Of a DNA stretch of 6,763 bases, positions 5,378 to 6,763 are shown piece by piece. Every line of letters begins with the position of its first letter. The first letter of the stretch is position 1. Origin of the DNA: Cellulomonadaceae bacterium. GTDB lineage: Bacteria > Actinomycetota > Actinomycetes > Actinomycetales > Cellulomonadaceae. Location: assembly GCA_031283115.1 (NCBI GenBank), contig JAITCK010000089.1, positions 1 through 6,763 on the forward strand. Direction: 5' to 3'. The notes under the pieces were generated by a model that made no database searches, had not been told where the DNA came from, and saw only the letters and a list, made by a program, of their open reading frames with translations. Both the position numbers and the translations under genes were made by a program.

Positions 5378-5403
5378 CTTCCCGGGAACAGTGCCCGTAC
5401 ACT
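5373..5403 (+). promoter_or_regulatory. Candidate promoter of the STAND-like regulator with a palindrome in its spacer
   Basis: TACACT at 5398-5403 resembles a -10 element. The best -35 candidates are GTGACC (5373-5378) or TGACCT (5374-5379), giving a long 18-19 bp spacer. The perfect 10-bp palindrome TTCCCGGGAA (5379-5388) fills part of that spacer. A long spacer carrying a dyad resembles MerR-type or repressor-controlled promoters, though it may be coincidence. The leader to the ATG would be about 50 nt. Confidence 0.35.
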
Positions 5404-5460
5404 ACCCAGCCGCTGCCCCCGGTAGCGGCGCGCCCGCAGGTGAGGCAGAATCACATCATT

Positions 5461-6763
5461 ATGACGTCTACCGGGACTCTGCACGTTGACGCGCGCGATG
5501 ACGCCGTCCGTCACATCACTGCCGGAAACAGCGTCGACCTGCAAGGGCTGCCCGGCGCTGGCTGTTCCCTGCTCGCCCGCGCCATAGCCGACGAGTTAGA
5601 AGACGCAGGCTGGCAGGTAGTTCGCGTCTACGGTGTGTCTGCCCTGCGAGAACGCCCCCTCGAAGTGCTGTCCATTGCTGGCCTCGTCGCCAGGCAAGGC
5701 ACACCCCAAGGGCCAGCCACGGCAGTCAGCGCGGCCGTGCAAGGCATCCTAGCCGCCGTGCGTGGCGGCTCCACCGTCATGGTGATCGACAACGTCGCCT
5801 ACCTTGACGAGATCAGCGCTGGAGCCATCACCGCAGCCCACTCCCAATATCCCTTCCCCGTACTGACCACCACCCACCCCCGACCCCGCCCGGCCCGGCC
5901 CGAATCGCTCATCACTGCAGCCGTACAGCCAGGCGTCACCATGCAGATCCCACCACTAGGCTATGTGGACACACAAACCCTGCTGGTAGAAACCTTGGGC
6001 GGCCCCGTCGAATCAAGTGCAGTAGGCCGTATTTTTGATGCGTCAGGCGGCCTACCGTCCATGACCCTGTCCCTGCTAGATATCGCCCGCAACCACGGCA
6101 CCCTCAAACTCGTCGACGGCCTGTGGCAGGCCGGACCAGACTTGTGGACGCCCGAAATGACCCGCGCCGTCGAACCCCTACTCCACCCCCTATCGCCGGG
6201 TGCCATTGACGCCCTGCAAGCCTTAGCGCTGGCAGGAACCATCGATGTAAGCACTGCCCGCCGCCTCATGAGTTGGGACGTGCTTGAAGAACTTGACGGC
6301 TACAAACTGCTACGTTTCGTCCCCCGCGGCGACGACATGCTCGTGGGTGTATTCCCGCTGGCTATCATCGAGTTTTTCCGCCACCACGGTGTGGGCGCCC
6401 GCCACCTGCGTGTCGATGAGGCCGTCACGGAAGCCCTAGGCGGCACACATATTCACCGACACATCAGCACAGTTACCCCCTGGTCGCTTGACTTGGTGGG
6501 CACACCAGACATCGCCATTCCGCCTCGGATTGGCGCCACAACATCCACCGGGTCTGACGCCGACGTCATCGTCAACAGGCTGCTCGTTGAACACTGGCAT
6601 CGAGAACTACTACTGCGGCGCACCGAATGGGACCACACACCCACCCCGCGCACGGCAGCCATCCTGCTGCGCACCCTACTCATCACCGGCGCCGACCCAG
6701 AAGCCGTCCTCCAAGTACGCGAATCCACGCCCCGCATCGGCGACTCCCGCGACCTGGCCGCCT
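5461..6763 (+). CDS. LuxR/STAND-like ATPase regulator, N-terminal 434 residues (C-terminus off right edge)
   Basis: The frame is open from ATG 5461 to the edge. Residues 28-36 (QGLPGAGCS) are a P-loop in which the invariant lysine is cysteine (C35). STVMVIDNVAYLD (104-116) is a Walker B-like strand with D110. PVLTTTHP (133-140) fits sensor 1. GRIFDASGGLPSMTLSLL and DGLWQ (189-223) match the helical lid of STAND ATPases, and 238-325 read as a winged-helix or helical adaptor. This order is usual for large actinobacterial LuxR-type (LAL-like) regulators, whose HTH lies at the far C-terminus, here outside the window. An AGGTGAGG tract lies about 15 bases before the ATG; an in-frame GTG at 5440 is an alternative start. 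With the P-loop lysine missing, ATP hydrolysis is doubtful and the domain may be a nucleotide-independent scaffold. It is divergent from the AraC-like gene. Confidence 0.78.
   Translation, partial: MTSTGTLHVDARDDAVRHITAGNSVDLQGLPGAGCSLLARAIADELEDAGWQVVRVYGVSALRERPLEVLSIAGLVARQGTPQGPATAVSAAVQGILAAVRGGSTVMVIDNVAYLDEISAGAITAAHSQYPFPVLTTTHPRPRPARPESLITAAVQPGVTMQIPPLGYVDTQTLLVETLGGPVESSAVGRIFDASGGLPSMTLSLLDIARNHGTLKLVDGLWQAGPDLWTPEMTRAVEPLLHPLSPGAIDALQALALAGTIDVSTARRLMSWDVLEELDGYKLLRFVPRGDDMLVGVFPLAIIEFFRHHGVGARHLRVDEAVTEALGGTHIHRHISTVTPWSLDLVGTPDIAIPPRIGATTSTGSDADVIVNRLLVEHWHRELLLRRTEWDHTPTPRTAAILLRTLLITGADPEAVLQVRESTPRIGDSRDLAA

Larger units (their letters stand above)
5159..5460. other. Divergent intergenic region between the AraC-like and STAND-like regulators
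   Basis: This 302-bp stretch holds the AraC-like ribosome site (GAGG, 5165-5168), the possible small membrane protein, two inverted repeats and a promoter-like site toward the plus-strand gene. Other open frames here look like chance readings. Both regulators probably take their promoters from this stretch. Confidence 0.6.

Noticed and set aside
5176..5544. A 122-codon minus-strand frame across the intergenic region
   Set aside because: It overlaps the start of the STAND-like gene and reads as an Arg/Gly/His-rich shadow. The other frame here, with a hydrophobic tail, is the better candidate.
1..6763. CRISPR arrays, insertion sequences, integrase or toxin-antitoxin genes
   Set aside because: No regularly spaced repeats, transposase or integrase motifs, or terminal inverted repeats flanking a gene were seen.

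Overview
The window looks like chromosomal DNA from a high-GC Gram-positive bacterium (Actinomycetota, probably near the Actinomycetales). This is inferred from the GC-rich codon use, GTG starts, a tRNA-Gly gene with no encoded CCA, DnaA-box variants of the TTGTCCACA type, and a large LuxR/STAND-like regulator. The species cannot be named from sequence alone.

Layout, left to right. (1) Positions 1-1301, minus strand: the first ~433 codons of an unrecognised protein that runs off the left edge. Its N-terminal two thirds has extreme keto/amino strand asymmetry. (2) 1302-1680: a short leader and promoter-like site, a 71-nt tRNA-Gly(CCC) on the plus strand with an unusual G at position 33, then a convergent spacer holding two small hairpins, a second copy of the tRNA 3' end plus flank, and a short inverted copy. 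(3) 1681-4000, minus strand: a two-gene operon of an MFS_3/EntS-like 12-helix exporter followed 19 bp later by a D-isomer-specific 2-hydroxyacid dehydrogenase. (4) 4030-4345: a dense cluster of nine DnaA-box-like TCCACA motifs, seven of them in the spacer between the exporter and the AraC-like gene. Two groups of four share the same orientation pattern (++--). (5) 4292-5158, minus strand: an AraC/XylS-family regulator. (6) 5159-5460: a divergent intergenic region with a possible small tail-anchored membrane protein and two inverted repeats next to a promoter-like site. (7) 5461 to the right edge, plus strand: the N-terminal 434 residues of a LuxR/STAND-like ATPase regulator whose Walker A lysine is replaced by cysteine.

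How the parts may work together: the exporter and dehydrogenase are probably co-transcribed. The AraC-like and STAND-like regulators are divergent and could share the intergenic operators. The most unusual element is the DnaA-box cluster. It could be a replication origin away from dnaA, a DnaA-titration or reactivation locus of the datA/DARS type, or a DnaA-controlled promoter for the exporter operon. No dnaA, dnaN, rpmH or rep gene is visible here, and strand composition does not switch as expected at a chromosomal origin, so the role is left open.
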